This document shows, piece after piece, positions 1 through 11,763 of a stretch of 64,000 nt of DNA (position 1 is the first letter of the stretch; each line of letters starts with the position of its first letter). This DNA comes from Brevipalpus yothersi. Its lineage: Eukaryota > Arthropoda > Arachnida > Trombidiformes > Tenuipalpidae. Location of the stretch: NCBI GenBank assembly GCA_003956705.1, contig QZCP01000778.1, positions 408,768-472,767 of the forward strand, written 5' to 3'. The translations under genes were made by a program, and so were the position numbers. A model generated the notes under the pieces. The model saw only the letters and a program-made list of their open reading frames with translations, searched no databases and was not told where the DNA came from.

Positions 1-2
1 TA

Positions 3-617
3 ACTAAACGTCGTGCACGAGACACATTTTTACCTGTTTCCCAGCTAATTGGACCACTAATGCTATTCACTCTTCCAAGTTATATACTATTTATGCTTGA
101 ATCATTGTATGGGATCTCAATTCATCCATTGGTCATATCATTGGCAACTTTTTGTTTAACACTTATGCCCACAATTAATGCATACACTTATGGTGTACGA
201 TTATTACGAGAAAGTGTTAAGCGTCTTTTGCATCGCTATTTTTACACTCAAGATTGTACATTGGAAATTGAAAGACGCCAATCAGTTCGATCTCAAAGCT
301 CCTTGAACAGTTGTGGTTATCGTTATCCAAGACGCAGTTCATGTCCAATATTAGCTAACACTTCATCACGATCTCGAGTTGATATGTGGCTTTCCCATGG
401 TTCACCAACTCTACGTACACCACTTAGAAGACAATCGTTGTGTTTAATTGATGATAATTCAAGTAAAACTTCCAAAAGTTCGCTAACATCATCTCATCTT
501 CTCCAGCGAGCTCTTAACATTGGTAATGGTATTCCATCGTTAAAATTGTTTCAAGCTGATTCGATTGTCAAATTGAGTCCCATTGAAGAACAAGCAACAA
601 GTTGTGAAAGTGTCTAA
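3..617 (+). CDS. Class A (rhodopsin-like) GPCR, C-terminal part only
   Basis: The frame is open from base 3 and its 5' part lies outside the window. It begins with a basic stretch (TKRRAR) typical of the end of intracellular loop 3. Two hydrophobic helices follow, matching TM6 (roughly codons 10-35) and TM7 (roughly 38-60). The NPxxY position at the end of TM7 reads NAYTY. A helix-8-like amphipathic basic stretch (RLLRESVKRLLHRYF) comes next, then a serine-rich cytoplasmic tail of about 120 residues with SRS and SQSS clusters that could be phosphorylated. The ligand cannot be told from this fragment. A pyrimidine-rich CAG at 43-45 could be a splice acceptor, but the basic residues before it look like real loop-3 sequence, so I keep the frame open to the window edge. 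The stop is TAA at 615-617. Confidence 0.7.
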   Translation, partial: TKRRARDTFLPVSQLIGPLMLFTLPSYILFMLESLYGISIHPLVISLATFCLTLMPTINAYTYGVRLLRESVKRLLHRYFYTQDCTLEIERRQSVRSQSSLNSCGYRYPRRSSCPILANTSSRSRVDMWLSHGSPTLRTPLRRQSLCLIDDNSSKTSKSSLTSSHLLQRALNIGNGIPSLKLFQADSIVKLSPIEEQATSCESV

Positions 618-3600
618 AAAAAGAAAAAGATGAAAATGTTTCCTCAAAAAAGCATTTTATTATTAGTCAAAAAAAACCTCTTCCATGCCCAAAGAAAACT
701 CAGCATTTTTCTACAATCTCTATTTTCCATTCAAAAAACTTATCAGATCTCATTGGAACATATATTTTTTTGTTCTTGAATCCTATTTTTTTTCGAAGCT
801 ACAGACCAAAGTCTGGACTTGAATGGTCCACAAAGGACATAAATAAAATACTTTAAGTTGAAAATTGAATTTTAAAAGTGTCCAATTTTTTTCACAACAA
901 CAGTTAACAATTGAGGTGTTTTTCTTTTTCCCGGAAGGGATATCAGAATAGTTTGAACCATAAGGAGAGAACTATCTAACAATGTTATCTAACACTTTAC
1001 CTTTTTGGAAACAAAAAAGTTTTTCCTGTTAATCTTGATTGTTTTAATTAATTTATCTCCAATGAATCGAAATCCTTCGAGAGAAAAAACTTATCGTAAA
1101 CGAAAGATAGTGTTTACATGAAATTTTGATGAAATTAATCGTTTCCCTCTTAATGTCTGTTTGTGTGTGTTTCCCCTTATGGCGATCCTATAGTAGCTTA
1201 GCTTGATGCTAGTTTTATTAATTCATTTCATTGCTAGGCTGTAAGATGCTTAACAGAATTTCCAGAGAAAAAGAGAGAGAAAGAGAGAGAAGAGTCCGTT
1301 GAATTAGTACGAAAAGGAATTTCATCCAGGGAAACAAATAGTAGAATTGAGAATTTTCGGGAAAAATATCTTAACACTACTGATGATGAACCACCATAAC
1401 ACTATATTATGAGATACTCTCAAAACTGTCACCAAATTTGCTAGTGCATCAGTTTTCGCAGTAAGCATCTGTGTCACATTAATCGATACAAAACAATGCG
1501 ACCAATATTACTATTACTCTTGCCGAAGGGGAAAAATTTTTATCATATAATCTTCCATTGATTTCTTACACAAATCGATGATTGGATTGAGAGCGAAAAT
1601 ATGCTCAGACAAAATGATTCACGAGCTTTCAGTAATCATTTTTCGTTCAAGGTTACGTAAAAGAGGGATCGATTGGCTATGAATTGGCTATGAGAAGGCC
1701 CTGGTAATGAACTTGCGTGAATTACTCCGATAACCAGAAAGAGAAGGAAAGAAAAAGAGATGAGAAATCGAAGTGTAGCCAGAGAAACGAAACCGATATC
1801 TTCAGATCAACGCACGAAGCTTTCAGTCAGATAGATTGACGGTTGGCGGGTGAAAATTTCACAGAGAGAGAAGCAAATTGGCAAAGAAAAGCTGGCAGCT
1901 TTTGAGGTCTAAAAATATTGGTAAAATGGTTTTGGAAGGTGATAAGCTGGAAATTATTGAGTGTTTGAGAGAGAAAATTTTGCTTGGTTAGCATGTGAGT
2001 TGGGAATATTCAAAAATTCAATCGATTTTAATATTTTAATATTTTTTTCTAATTGAAAATGATTTCATATCTTCCTTGGAGATTCAATTATGCGTTAGAT
2101 TATAAAATGATCGAAATAAAGTTTTCCCGATTAGAATGGAGTGATCGATTTAGCTATTCGAGTTGTGCTTTGAGCTTAGATTCTGGTGGAATCCGCTCAA
2201 GTTGGGTTCATGTATCTCAAATTCGAGATCACTGACTACTTTGAGAATCTAATGAGAATTAGCCTCACTCTATTTCCAATTGAGTTTGGAGAATGGTAAT
2301 CTTGAGAAAATCATGAGAAATGATTCATCAAAATTTTCACAGTTTCTTTACCAGCTTTTTACTATTTTCTAGTAAATATTGCTCAAAAACAGACAAAGTG
2401 GGAAAACAAATTAGAAAATAGCTTCTTTTTCGTTCTTGCAATTTCAAAAAGCAATAAGTTGGAAAGAAAATATTACTATCTATTAACTCTCTGTGAGGTG
2501 AATTTATTTTTCCTTCAATTTTATCGTTGTAGCAATTTATACAAATTGAGATGGCTTCAATGATTCATTTCTTTGGGCACGGTTATTATCATGAAATGTA
2601 TGCTTATGTTGAATCATAAAATCATTTTCTCTCTGGAAAATTATCGCCTAAGCTCTAGACTCAAGCATGATTCATAAAATCCAATCATTTTGAAATTTTC
2701 TCACAAAAAGTAGACTCAGAATAATAGACATAATTACAAATACATTTCGAAGGACAAGATTTTCAATCAAATTTGGTGAGAATTTGCGTCAAGTAAAGAG
2801 AGAATAAAGGTATAACAATCAGAGTGGACATTATTATTAGTGAAATTTGCGGAACTGTGTCCCGATTTTTTTTAAATTCTATTAGCTGTATTTGAGCACA
2901 ATGAGAAGATTAGGTCTTTATCTAGAAAGTGTGAAGCAAAGATCAAAGTGCTTGATCTTTAATCGTTAAACATGGCTAGCAAAAGCTCTGACCGGTTGAT
3001 TGACGGTAGAAAATTGAATATTTTACACACATTAATACGAAATATACATGTTGCCAGTCATCATTACATGGTAAAATCTGAGAGATATTTTTGATATTGG
3101 CCCGATTTTTCCACTTGAATATTGAATTTAATCCTGCCCCTTATGTAAAACTCCGGATATTGACCTCAAATGAATGATAAGCGTATTCGAGAGCAGCGTT
3201 CGATCTCAACCTCAACCTGACTCTGAATAACGCTGATTTGAGGGATCATTTAGCTTGGATATTCATCATAATGATTACAGATAGACGATGTGAAGGTGCA
3301 CTGATATTTTGTATTATCTAAATATTCAATTATAGCAGGCATCATGTATCATATACAACGTGCACACAAAGTATAACAGCAATTAAGTGAGCATTTTCGC
3401 TCACTTAATGAATATCGTTAAAGTTCGGAAAGATACATATTTATAACTTTGTATGTAGTCAGTTTGATTGGCAAAATTTTTAATAGCCATGTCTTGTAAT
3501 CATACGATATTATGCGAGAGAAAAAAGGATCTCCTCAAATCTTTCTTTATTTGGAATATTTAAGGCAAAAATATTGACAAATCTGCCTAATTAAAAGGGA

Positions 3601-4105
3601 AAGGAAGCAAGTAAGCATCTCGCAGATTGAATGATCTCAATAAAATGCTCCCGAATAGTGATTTTCCACATGAATTAGGTTGATCATAATTATCATTTAC
3701 TACGGTTTGAAAGCCGATCTTGAATTTGTTGATCAGTTGACAGTTCGATTTTCTCTTTCTCTCTCTCTCTCTCTTCATTCGTGTAACAATTGTACAATAG
3801 TGAATATTCGAGTTTATTTATTCAAGATACGTTAATCTGTTGACATTGATTAAGATGTCTTCCCCTGTCATCATCTTTCAGTATGACTTTCATTGACTTT
3901 TCTCTCTCTCTTCCTCTCCTCATCAATAAGACCATCCAGAGAAGTTTTGATCGACTTAATTTCTACTCTCTTACATGGTCTATATTTAATCTCAATAGTT
4001 CAAGTTCACTACCATTCAATTACGTTACTACCTCGTGATTACTTTGTGTGTAGAAACACTTTGCTGATGAATAATAATTTTCCCAGACCTTGAGATTTCA
4101 TCATT
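618..4105. other. Gene-free interval, 3.5 kb
   Basis: I see no credible gene. The ORFs here are short, AT-rich and mostly lack an ATG. A (CT)n run lies near 3753-3775. The left end should hold the GPCR 3' UTR (AATAAA near 841). The right end should hold the promoter of the lipase gene. Confidence 0.6.
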
Positions 4106-6570
4106 ATGATGGTGTCTGATACAGCTACCTTAATTCGATCAACTTTCCTCGTCCTTGGTGTATTGGTGAGTGGTTTCCATCTCTCTCCAATAGATGTATC
4201 AGAAAGTAGTGGAGCCAATTTTATTTCAACACGTTCAATTTATCCAACGGATAATGTTCCAAGTTCATCCTCTGAGGACACAAGTAGCACAAGACGTGTA
4301 TTTGTCACTACTCGGAAGATGAAGAAAATTATCTATCCTGAAGAGAAAACACTATTTGCAAATTCGAGTGCTGATTTTATTCACGTTGGACGAGAACAAG
4401 AACTTAATACATGTACAAAAAGTGTATGTTACGATGAAAGTATTGGCTGTTTTGAGCCATGGATATTGTCACTTGCATATGGAATTTTATACTATTCAGT
4501 GTGTCCTGAAGAACCTCATATAATGGGAACAGCGTTCTATGTATTTTATAAGAAAAATCCTCATCAAGCAAGTGATTCGAGTAGAATTAGTCCTAAACAC
4601 AATATTGCATTTTTCGTTCATGGATATGGTAATACTTACAATGATACTCGGATGCTCTCTATGAAAGATAAATTGTTGAACGTTGTCGACGTTGTGGTCA
4701 TGGTGGATTATTATAGAGGTGGGAAACCAGGTATTCCATCGAGAACTGGTCTGGATGATTTTTTTCAAGCCGCAGCCAATGTACAGGTTGTTGGTCGACA
4801 GATAGCCAACTATATTAACGATTTGAAGGAGATGAATCATGTTGATCCTAGAACAATTCATCTCATAGGATATTCGTTGGGTAGTCATGCTATTCATTTT
4901 GCCGCTGAACATGCTAAGGGTAAAGGCATCAAATTTGGTCGCATTACAGGTAAGCCTTAATTCACTTCGATTAGCCAAGATTCTCAACTGAATGATCTAT
5001 CGACCCGTATATTATGTATTTTCAATGTCGAGAGATGAATTGATGGAATCGATAGATTGACTGAACTTGAATGTAAGCCTGACTTTTGAGTGTGTGTGTG
5101 TGTGTGTGTGAAATTAAGCAACTTATCGGTATTGTCCTCACAATCGACCCGAAAATGAGTAGAGTCAACGATACTTTGATCAAAGCTAATTATTATTCTT
5201 CTTGTGAAATGAGAGCATAATAATATTGATTTGGAGTGCGCTAACATTTTAGTTGCATTCTATTTGATTTGTCATCATTCTTTTGCACCGAAAGATAATG
5301 ATATTATCATGACTTTGTCCACAAATTTAGTGAAACTACAAAAAGGAACCATAAGCTAACGAAATTTACTCGATGATGTCTAGTGTCAGATCGAATTTCT
5401 TCATATCAAAAATTTATACCGATAATTTGAAAGCGTTTATATTCATCTGAAGCTATCATATTCCTTCGAATGAATAAGTCATTATTTTCATTATTTTCAT
5501 TATTTTCAGGTCTCGACCCTCCAGGAGTTCTATTGTTCGCAAGGTGAGAAAGATTGAGACGATTTAAAATTTCTCAACTCCCTGTAGCTGGGGAATAAAT
5601 CAGGTCAAATGTTGAAATAGAGGATGTAATTGAATTTTTCTTTCGAAATCATTTCTCTATTTATCATTATTTTTTCAAAGTGGAAAAAGACTCTTCAAAG
5701 AAGATGCTAACTATGTGGACGTCATTCATACCACTGAATTTCGCGATTACAGCTGGACAGATTACTATTACGCTCGTTCTGGTAAAGTTGGACTGGTAAG
5801 TAACAAAGTTCTGTGCAGAAACAACCGCTTTATCTCAGATAGGCTGCAAAATCATGATGGTTTTCAAGGAACAACCCGAGGCTCCAATCTATCCCATGTC
5901 TATCCCATTTTTTGAGAAAATTTTAGCCCAAAATTCCTTCATTTTTGCAAAATAGTTTCATTCATTCATTCGTTCGTTCGTTCGTTCGTTCGTTCGTTCG
6001 TTCGTTCGTTCGTTTGAGAGAGAGAGAGAGAGGCCCAATTCTTAGGATCATATGAGATTTTCCAATTCATTGCAAAAGGCTTATGATATTTTAGAGAGTT
6101 CATTTCTAAACCCAAGATCCCCTTGTATCGAGCTCTAATAACTTTGGTACAATATTTTGATTAGAGAATAGGATTATTAACCAAATACTAATCCACAAAT
6201 ATGAATCATTTGCAGCCGCTAAACATAGGACATGCTGATTTCTACCCAAACGGAGCAAAGAAGGAGCAACCAGGTAAATATAACCTTTTCCAAATTTAGA
6301 TACAATTTAACTCTGTATTGCTCAATCTACGAACAAGGCTGTGAAGGAATACCTTGGTGTAGTCACAATTATGCTCTCGATCTGTTCCGAGAATCTATCC
6401 AAGGATGCAAATTTCCCACAGTGAGGTGTCAATCTTGGGATCATTATAAGAATGGTCACTGTCATCTTGGACGATCAGACACTGTTCGAATGGGCTACTG
6501 GGCTCAGAAAGATCAAGCTTATGGTCGATTCTTTCCAAATACTAAGAATTTTGTAAATGGTCGATGCTAG
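4106..6570 (+). CDS. Secreted pancreatic-lipase-family enzyme with a very short lid (phospholipase A1-like)
   Basis: Five exons (4106-4949, 5510-5543, 5681-5795, 6216-6273, 6338-6570) join in frame with GT-AG junctions and give 427 residues. An N-terminal hydrophobic stretch (about residues 9-22) looks like a signal peptide. A Ser/Thr-rich spacer of about 100 residues follows, then the alpha/beta-hydrolase domain, which opens with a Cys-rich KSVCYDESIGCF segment typical of the family. The nucleophile elbow is GYSLGSH (Ser257), the acid is Asp284 in GLDPPG, and the base is His360 in WCSHNY. The lid that joins two cysteines in pancreatic lipase is cut to CEGIPWC, as in phospholipases A1. No C-terminal PLAT domain is present. 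The family hydrolyses acylglycerols or phospholipids outside the cell; PLA1 preference here is inferred from the lid. The first of two tandem ATG codons is taken as the start. Confidence 0.88.
5956..6033. repeat. Microsatellite (TTCA)n-(TTCG)n-(GA)n
   Basis: A compound tetranucleotide tract of about a dozen TTCG units, preceded by a few TTCA units and followed by a GA run. It lies in the third lipase intron (5796-6215). Confidence 0.95.
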
Positions 6571-7039
6571 TAATTTCTATGATATTTGAATTGAAATTGA
6601 AAACATCTATCAATTTCAATCGGACATATTTATTCAGTTGAACTGACCTATGATGGGGTGTTTCTTGTTCAACATGAGATGGTCATCATGCTGAGGGTTT
6701 ATCGATGCCTAAGTTGATGCAAAAATAAGGTTTGTTTGTAACTCTCATTTTGACCAGTCATATTTTGAACAATATTAGCTGTGCTGTATTATTATTATTA
6801 TTATTATTTTTATAAGTTCAAAATTTAGAACAAACCTCTCTCCAGCATTGATATGAAAATTTGACTCCTAAAATCCTCTGCTCAACTGCTGACCAATGGC
6901 ATAGACAGGATTTCGAAATGCGAAAATTTTTTCCTATAAATCTGCCATATAGATTTAATTAAGGCTGTTTTTACAATGTTTAATCTCTGGCGAGAAAATA
7001 AATTTTGGAAGTTCAGTTTCCAGCATTTCGTTTCGACAC
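6571..7039. other. Convergent 3' intergenic region
   Basis: Lies between the 3' ends of the lipase (+) and acyltransferase (-) genes. It contains an ATT triplet run (about 6789-6808) and AATAAA at about 6998. No coding sequence is seen. Confidence 0.6.
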
Positions 7040-8399
7040 TTATTCTGAGTTTGCTAAGGTCTCATTAACATGCCTTTTTCTGACTTCGGAATCTCCGGTT
7101 TCGCTGAGTTTAGGATTACTTGATGATGTTGAGCTACCATTGCTACTTGTGGTGGAAGATCCATAAGAGGATCCCTTTTTGGCTTTGGTAGAATTTATTA
7201 GAATGTAAATCGATCCGAGACCTGCAAATGGTGAATTCATGATCAGATTTTTGCGAACAATGAAAGAAACACTGAAGATGAATGGAGTAAACTTAAGAAA
7301 CTTACCAGAGCCGATTAGGAACAAAATAAAGGATAAGATTCCGTAACTTTCGGAGTGATAAAGGTAGTAAGTGTAATAAAAAAAGGTAATGGTGATTGAA
7401 AAAGACCAAAATATAACATGGAGGATTGATGATTTTCTTCTTTCTAGTGTACATGGAATCCCAGGAAAGTGTCCATTACTATTATAAAAGCATACTAGTT
7501 CATCCTGCGAAAGCAACAAGGAAACCAAATCAGATAAAAATTGAGAATAAGATGGAAAGTGAGACAAAGAAAGATGTAGTTAGTTGAAAAAAAAGAAGCA
7601 ATAATAACACTACCTTCTTCTTATAAACGTCGAGGAGGAAGTTTGCAATGTTCTCTTCACTGTCTCTCGGAATCCTTTCAACCGGTATCCGTTCGCAATA
7701 CATATGGCCATGAAGAGAATTACCTTTGAGAATGCTCATTAAATCTGGTGACTGGTCTTCTGGAAATGCTAGTTGAATATTGTAGACAGCGGGCACTGGA
7801 AATAGAAAATGTAAAATGTAAAATACAAGATAATTTCCACCATAAATACTGCCCGTGCAACAAAACAAATTGCTTCAAGGAAGTTGATAAAAACTTACTA
7901 GTATCTCGTATACGTTGTATTGTGAAAACAAATCCTCGAGTTCTTGGATACAAATGATGCTTAAGAGCTTGCAGTCCTTTTTCTCTACAATAATTGACAC
8001 TATTTTGATACTTTTCGGGCGTGAATCTGGTGCCCTCAGCAAACAGTAACAGGGTGATAATCTCACTGTACTCCATTAGGCGATCCAGACTTTCTCCAAG
8101 AATCAGAGAATCTTTATCCCAGCTACGAGACAGAAAAATCATCTCACAGAAAATCCATCCCCAACCTATCACTGGTATCCAACGTAAAGATTTTTTGGCA
8201 AAAGTTTTCGCGCTCTGAAAAAAAGTTATGTATAGAAGATAAGAAGGATCAGCTAATGTATAGAAAATCATACACACACATATATGTATAAATAATTATT
8301 TCCAAGAGCAAGATACAAAGATCAAGTGGAAAAAGGTAGGAACTATCATTCAAAGCTTGCAATTGACGGGAAGCCATAGATATTAATGGATCAGGAGAG

Positions 8400-8463
<64 letters not shown>

Positions 8464-9004
8464 ATGATAAATTGATTCTTTGAAGAGGTGTAAAATAGAG
8501 ACAAGACAAGAATGACTTGTGAATGACGACACATTAATGGGAAGAGGGAGAGAGCGAGAAAGAGAAAGAGACTGAAAATTGAAAGACAAAGTGAGTTTGA
8601 TATGAGTAAGGAGAGAAAAGAAATGGAACAGAAAAAAAGAAGCCATATACACATACCCCGAGATTATATAATTTATCACAAAATATCCAGCAATATAGCC
8701 AATCAACTTCATATTTATGATTCATGAGAGTCATACAATGTTCTTTACCAAAATGCTCTCTGGTCTCTTCGTCTGCATAATATACAGTGAGTTTACAATT
8801 GGCCCAATACTCTGACCATGCGACCACTTGAGCCCAGCTCGAATAAGTCAGATAGTAATTAAATTTACGATATAATTCTTTGTTTATTGCTCGAATGAGT
8901 AGATAGCATAGAAATTGTAGAAGATTCAATATGAGACCATCGATTAACCAGATGAGGCCAAATAGAATGGATACAAGTAGATATAAAGTTTCATTCTTCA
9001 CCAT
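7040..9004 (-). CDS. 1-acyl-sn-glycerol-3-phosphate acyltransferase, AGPAT3/4 type
   Basis: Five exons on the minus strand (9004-8657, 8214-7899, 7795-7614, 7504-7306, 7221-7040) splice in frame to 408 residues. The enzyme acylates lysophosphatidic acid to phosphatidic acid in the ER membrane. A hydrophobic N-terminal segment lies at about residues 8-35. The catalytic block is NHKYEVDWL (His96, Asp101), the signature of the AGPAT3/4/5 subgroup. The acyl-acceptor block EGTRFT starts at residue 176. The C-terminal part has two further hydrophobic segments encoded in exon 4, then a Ser/Gly-rich tail. Human AGPAT3 is about 376 residues, so the length fits with a longer tail. Intron 1 holds a long (GA)n tract. 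The start is the ATG at 9004; no upstream in-frame alternative is seen. AGPAT3 and AGPAT4 cannot be told apart by eye. Confidence 0.9.
8402..8460. repeat. (GA)n microsatellite
   Basis: An uninterrupted GA tract of about 59 bp in intron 1 of the acyltransferase gene. It reads as CT on the transcribed strand. Confidence 0.97.
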
Positions 9005-9540
9005 CTCTCAGCCCAGTTGAATTGTGTGAGTGTGCTTGTGTCCTTAATCACTTCTTTTTTGTCGTGGATCAAGCAAACAAACTTACAAAAAACAGACACA
9101 CACACACACAGATAAACAAGCCCGGCAAATAAAACAACAACAATTTAATGGATCGAGGTGTACCTCGAGGATGTTACCCAAAACGGAACCTGTTCAATCG
9201 ATCCAAACCTACACACACACTATTAACTTCACTGGATGAGGGATATGTTGTGGACTATTATATAACTGTAACATCAAACACATACACACACGGGATTGGA
9301 ATGTGTTACATTTACAATTTAAACGATGGCGTAGACTTAAGTCACCTGATCAATAGGATGATGAAAAAATTTTGCCCCAAAGAAGAAGAAGCGCCACCGC
9401 TACTGTGTTCTAATCTTGATGGAATTTTGGAAAATGATGGATAAATTTGAGATGGTTGCGAAAAAAATATAGTTTTAATGGATAGATAGATTATAGAGGG
9501 TAGATAAAATTCTTACTAATTACAGTTGAAGAGGAGGACA
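9005..9540. other. Interval upstream of AGPAT and downstream of CIR1
   Basis: Should hold the acyltransferase promoter and 5' UTR and the CIR1 3' UTR. It contains (CA)n-like stretches near 9098-9110. A plus-strand ATG ORF at 9148-9444 (98 codons) has no recognisable domain and overlaps the expected promoter. I do not call it as a gene. Confidence 0.45.
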
Positions 9541-10441
9541 TTAATGGTCTCGATCTTTCTTTCGCTCTTTGTCCCTCTTGGAGTGTTTGTGTTTTCTCTC
9601 TTTTTCTTCACGCTTCCGTTTCTCTTTTTTCTCTTTCTTGTGTTTCTTGTGCTTATGCGATGATGAAGATTTGGATGATTCACTGAGCTTATTTATTTTT
9701 TTCAAAAGTTTCTTTTTGTCTTTTTTACTCAAAGATTTGAGAAATGCCAACTCAAGATCCTCAGTTTTGGGTACCAAAAGTTGATTAGCTTGATTCAAAT
9801 CGAAATGTTGTCCAATCAGAGATTTTTTCAGCGCTAGACCATCTTCTCTCATAGCACGAACCAATGCTTCAGGATCAGAGGATGATGCTTTAGATGTTGA
9901 TTCCGTTGAAGGTGCAACAGTGCCAGCTTTATTGTACAATGGACACTCTCTATCGGTGTTCAAGTGACCCCATTTATGGCACTTTAAACACTGAACATTT
10001 CTCACTTGAATACCAAAAGGTTGATCACGAATCTCTTGATTGTTTTTGGCGAAACTTTCACGTGGTGCATGCCTTTGCCATTCGAACTTATACTCTGGCT
10101 CATCATCTTCTCGTGCATGTTCCTTTTTAGCTCCTGGAGGTGCTTCATACATAAAATTAAGTGACAATTTCTCTTTACTCTCTTTGCTCACAAGCAATCG
10201 ATTCTGGTATAAATCTTGTTCTCGCTCATATTGTAATCGTAATTCATCTTGCTTCTTCTTGTCATCCTTGTCTTTTTGTTCAGCAATCCAAACCTACCCA
10301 AACAAAAGCAACACATTGGTTAGAAATTACCACTTCAATCAATCAAACAACAAACATGATTACACTTACCCTCTTAATATTATCACGAGATCCTGGATGG
10401 AAAGGCTTTTTGGACATGAAATTATTGTACCCTTTACCCAT
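9541..10441 (-). CDS. CIR1: CBF1-interacting corepressor (CIR1) homologue
   Basis: Two exons (10441-10370 and 10293-9541) give 274 residues. Exon 1 starts MGKGYNNFMSKKPFHP and continues into VWIAEQK, the conserved CIR N-terminal domain. Near-identical CIR1 hallmarks follow: LNFMYEAPPGAKKE, YKFEWQ, IRDQPFGIQVRNV and a zinc-knuckle-like CLKCHKWGHLNTDREC. The last 60 or so residues are Lys/Arg/Ser/His-rich, as expected of a nuclear speckle or splicing-associated protein. In vertebrates CIR1 bridges RBPJ (CBF1) to histone deacetylase complexes and also affects splicing. Human CIR1 is longer, mostly through its basic tail. The start is fixed by the conserved N-terminus. The gene is divergent from SRP19, with 373 bp between start codons. 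Confidence 0.92.
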
Positions 10442-10814
10442 CTTGTCGAGTGTTGCTACTGTTAACCACTATCTTCAACCAATAAATATCAAACAAACAC
10501 CAATAAAAGCAAGCCAACACACTTCAATCCAAAACAATCAAGTTAATCAAATCAACTCGATTTAATCAACATTCACTTTCATTTCGATGACGAAATGCAC
10601 ACACATTCAATCAGCGCCATCTGAGAACATGTGTAAAGTGTGTTGAAAAAATTTTTTGCAAATATTCAACACATGATAGGCCTTACTGATTGATTAAATT
10701 GATTATCAGCACCGTTGTTTTGGGTGAAATTAAGTGTGTGGTGGTGTTGTTTGATTGTGGATTCTGTGGTAGATATATAATTGGTTTCGATTTGTTGGGT
10801 AAATTTGAGTGGTG
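10442..10814. promoter_or_regulatory. Putative bidirectional promoter between CIR1 and SRP19
   Basis: The two start codons face away from each other across 373 bp. No TATA box in a good position is obvious, which fits two housekeeping genes. That it is a shared promoter is inferred from geometry alone. Confidence 0.5.
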
Positions 10815-11228
10815 ATGACAAGTGCCGCTACCGATGGTGATGGTGGATGGATCACCATATATCCATGCTATATCAACAGTAATCGTACACTACAGAGAGG
10901 TCGAATAGTATCAAAAAGTAAAGCTGTTGCCGATCCAAGATGGCAAGAGATTAAGGAAGTATTGGAAACAATTAAGGGAATGAGAGTTCAAGAGGAACCG
11001 GATAAAGTTCATCCACGTGAATTGGATAAAGAGATTCCTGCTTTTCGTGGACGAATAAAGTATATTCCACCGGCGAATGATCAGAAGTTTATTAAACGTA
11101 AAGATGTGCTCCATTTTTTGGGTGAAACAATACCCAAACTTAAATCAAGAAATAAAACTCATCAAGCCAATAATTTTGATCAAGGAGCACAAGCGGCTGC
11201 TGGAAAGAAGAAAAAATCTCGTAAATAA
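10815..11228 (+). CDS. SRP19: Signal recognition particle 19 kDa protein
   Basis: A single exon of 137 residues. SRP19 binds helices 6 and 8 of SRP RNA and helps SRP54 join during particle assembly. Family features are WITIYPCYINSNRTLQRGR near the N-terminus, the SKAVADP segment, a central RGRIKY strand, and KRKDVLHFLGETIPKLKSR before a lysine-rich tail (KKKKSRK). Human SRP19 is 144 residues, so this is full length. The frame is open through GTG codons to 10809, but the first ATG is at 10815 and is used here. A possible polyadenylation signal lies near 11301. Confidence 0.93.
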   Translation: MTSAATDGDGGWITIYPCYINSNRTLQRGRIVSKSKAVADPRWQEIKEVLETIKGMRVQEEPDKVHPRELDKEIPAFRGRIKYIPPANDQKFIKRKDVLHFLGETIPKLKSRNKTHQANNFDQGAQAAAGKKKKSRK

Positions 11229-11763
11229 AACATTTAGATAGGTGAAGATTGTTTTATATAAAGAAAATTGAAGAGTCTCTTGCTGCAAGGTTTTTAAGGA
11301 GAAAATAAATTATATTGAATCTGTTTTCCACTCAATCATAATTTTTACCATTTCTTAATCTCACCAACCGATTGATCAACCCTCAGGTTGGGAAGGAATA
11401 TTTTCCCGCTCCTGGTGGAACAGAAAATTCTTCCACAGACGTCAGCATTGTCATTCGAAAATCGTAACTGTAAAACATTATCTGATCCTCAGTACTGAAT
11501 CCAAAGTGGAGTGTCTAAAAATAGGGTCAATCAAGTGATGCCCAAAAAAGGTTAGAATGCGAAACTGAATTTCCAAAATTTATCAATCCAGTTGTCCGTG
11601 ATATTTCTTTCAGAAACTGTGATATTTTGTATTTCCTTTTGCACAAGTGCTTCGTGAAATTTTACTACATTCTATTGTGAATCGAAAAGTTCTATCCGTT
11701 CAACACTTTTTCATCGTGTTTAATACTGTTTGTGTGTGAGAGAAAGAAAGGAAATCTTGTGAA
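11229..11763. other. Intergenic interval
   Basis: SRP19 3' UTR and upstream region of the coiled-coil gene. No further coding sequence is seen. Confidence 0.55.

Noticed and set aside
4496..4987. Minus-strand ORF of 163 codons
   Set aside because: Antisense shadow of the lipase exon 1, which has clear catalytic motifs on the plus strand.
9148..9444. Plus-strand ATG ORF of 98 codons
   Set aside because: Overlaps the promoter/5' UTR area of the acyltransferase gene, is partly built on CA repeats, and shows no domain.
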